Positions 63,871 through 64,000 of a DNA stretch of 64,000 nt are shown here, piece after piece. The notes beneath the pieces were generated by a model. It was not told the DNA's origin, made no database searches, and worked only from the letters and a program-made list of their open reading frames with translations. Each line of letters opens with the position of its first letter. Position 1 is the stretch's first letter. Source of the DNA: Psococerastis gibbosa (lineage: Eukaryota > Arthropoda > Insecta > Psocodea > Psocidae); NCBI GenBank assembly GCA_963971405.1, contig OZ020484.1:6882001-6946000 (forward strand), in the 5' to 3' direction. A program made the translations under genes and the position numbers.

Positions 63871-64000
63871 ATCCGAATTCCCACTCCACCTACTGTAGAT
63901 AGCCTCGGGCGTAAATAGGACAAATATTCCTAATGGTATTCAATGAGGAGCGACATCACTAAAAACTTAAAAAAAATGAAACTATGGGAAGGAGGGAAGG

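Overview
This is a eukaryotic, AT-rich, repeat-laden genomic window, almost certainly from an arthropod. The main reasons are the TATA plus TCAGTC initiator promoters (the arthropod initiator consensus), a phase-0 intron that splits the signal peptide after codon 4 (the usual layout of insect cuticular and other small secreted protein genes), and the abundance of non-LTR, hAT-like and SINE debris. I cannot name the species. There are no operons and no prokaryotic features.

The only convincing host genes form one cluster of small two-exon genes. Each has a 12-nt coding first exon (M-Y/F-K-L/F/I), an intron of about 0.55 to 2.8 kb, and a GC-rich, strongly codon-biased second exon encoding the rest of the signal peptide and a short Tyr/Ala/Gly/Ser/Pro-rich mature peptide without cysteine. 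Most mature peptides begin Q-[YFL]-[LI]-A-S-P-Y-A-Y and many end S-Y-L-Y-K. In order the members are: partial gene 1 (+, 419-553), gene 2 (-, 2533-4033), gene 3 (+, 11546-14754, the long repeat-bearing member), gene 4 (-, 19521-22144), gene 5 (-, 29687-31618), gene 6 (-, 37413-38887), gene 7 (+, 39951-40875), gene 8 (+, 43252-44301), gene 9 (-, 47306-47959, truncated by an internal deletion), gene 10 (+, 48467-49657), fragment 11 (+, 50458-50532), gene 12 (-, 53077-54472), damaged locus 13 (-, 56941-58777) and gene 14 (-, 61102-62306). Genes 8, 9, 10, 12 and 14 and fragment 11 form a recent subfamily that is alike even in the 3' UTR. Genes 7 and 13 are a second pair.

The promoters are strikingly uniform. 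The first T of the TATA box lies 33 bp upstream of the A of TCAGTC at every intact promoter I measured except gene 2 (34). The 5' UTR is only about 30 to 41 nt, and most genes share TCAGTCTGNAGCAGCCAGTC just downstream of the start site. Gene 3 has this promoter plus first exon three times in tandem, the third copy decayed. The most likely role is a set of co-expressed, very highly expressed secreted structural peptides (cuticle, adhesive or other extracellular matrix), but no function is proven by sequence.

The rest is mobile-element sediment. It includes several families of short hAT-type MITEs with CAGG/CAAGG ends, runs of G or C, and often perfect 8-bp target duplications; long palindromic MITEs; at least two tRNA-related SINE families; 3' ends of several non-LTR retrotransposons; an element carrying a (TCTG)n tract in three copies; a 73-bp minisatellite in the intron of gene 5; and numerous unassigned dispersed repeats. 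Birth, inversion, truncation and decay of cluster members can be read directly from the sequence.
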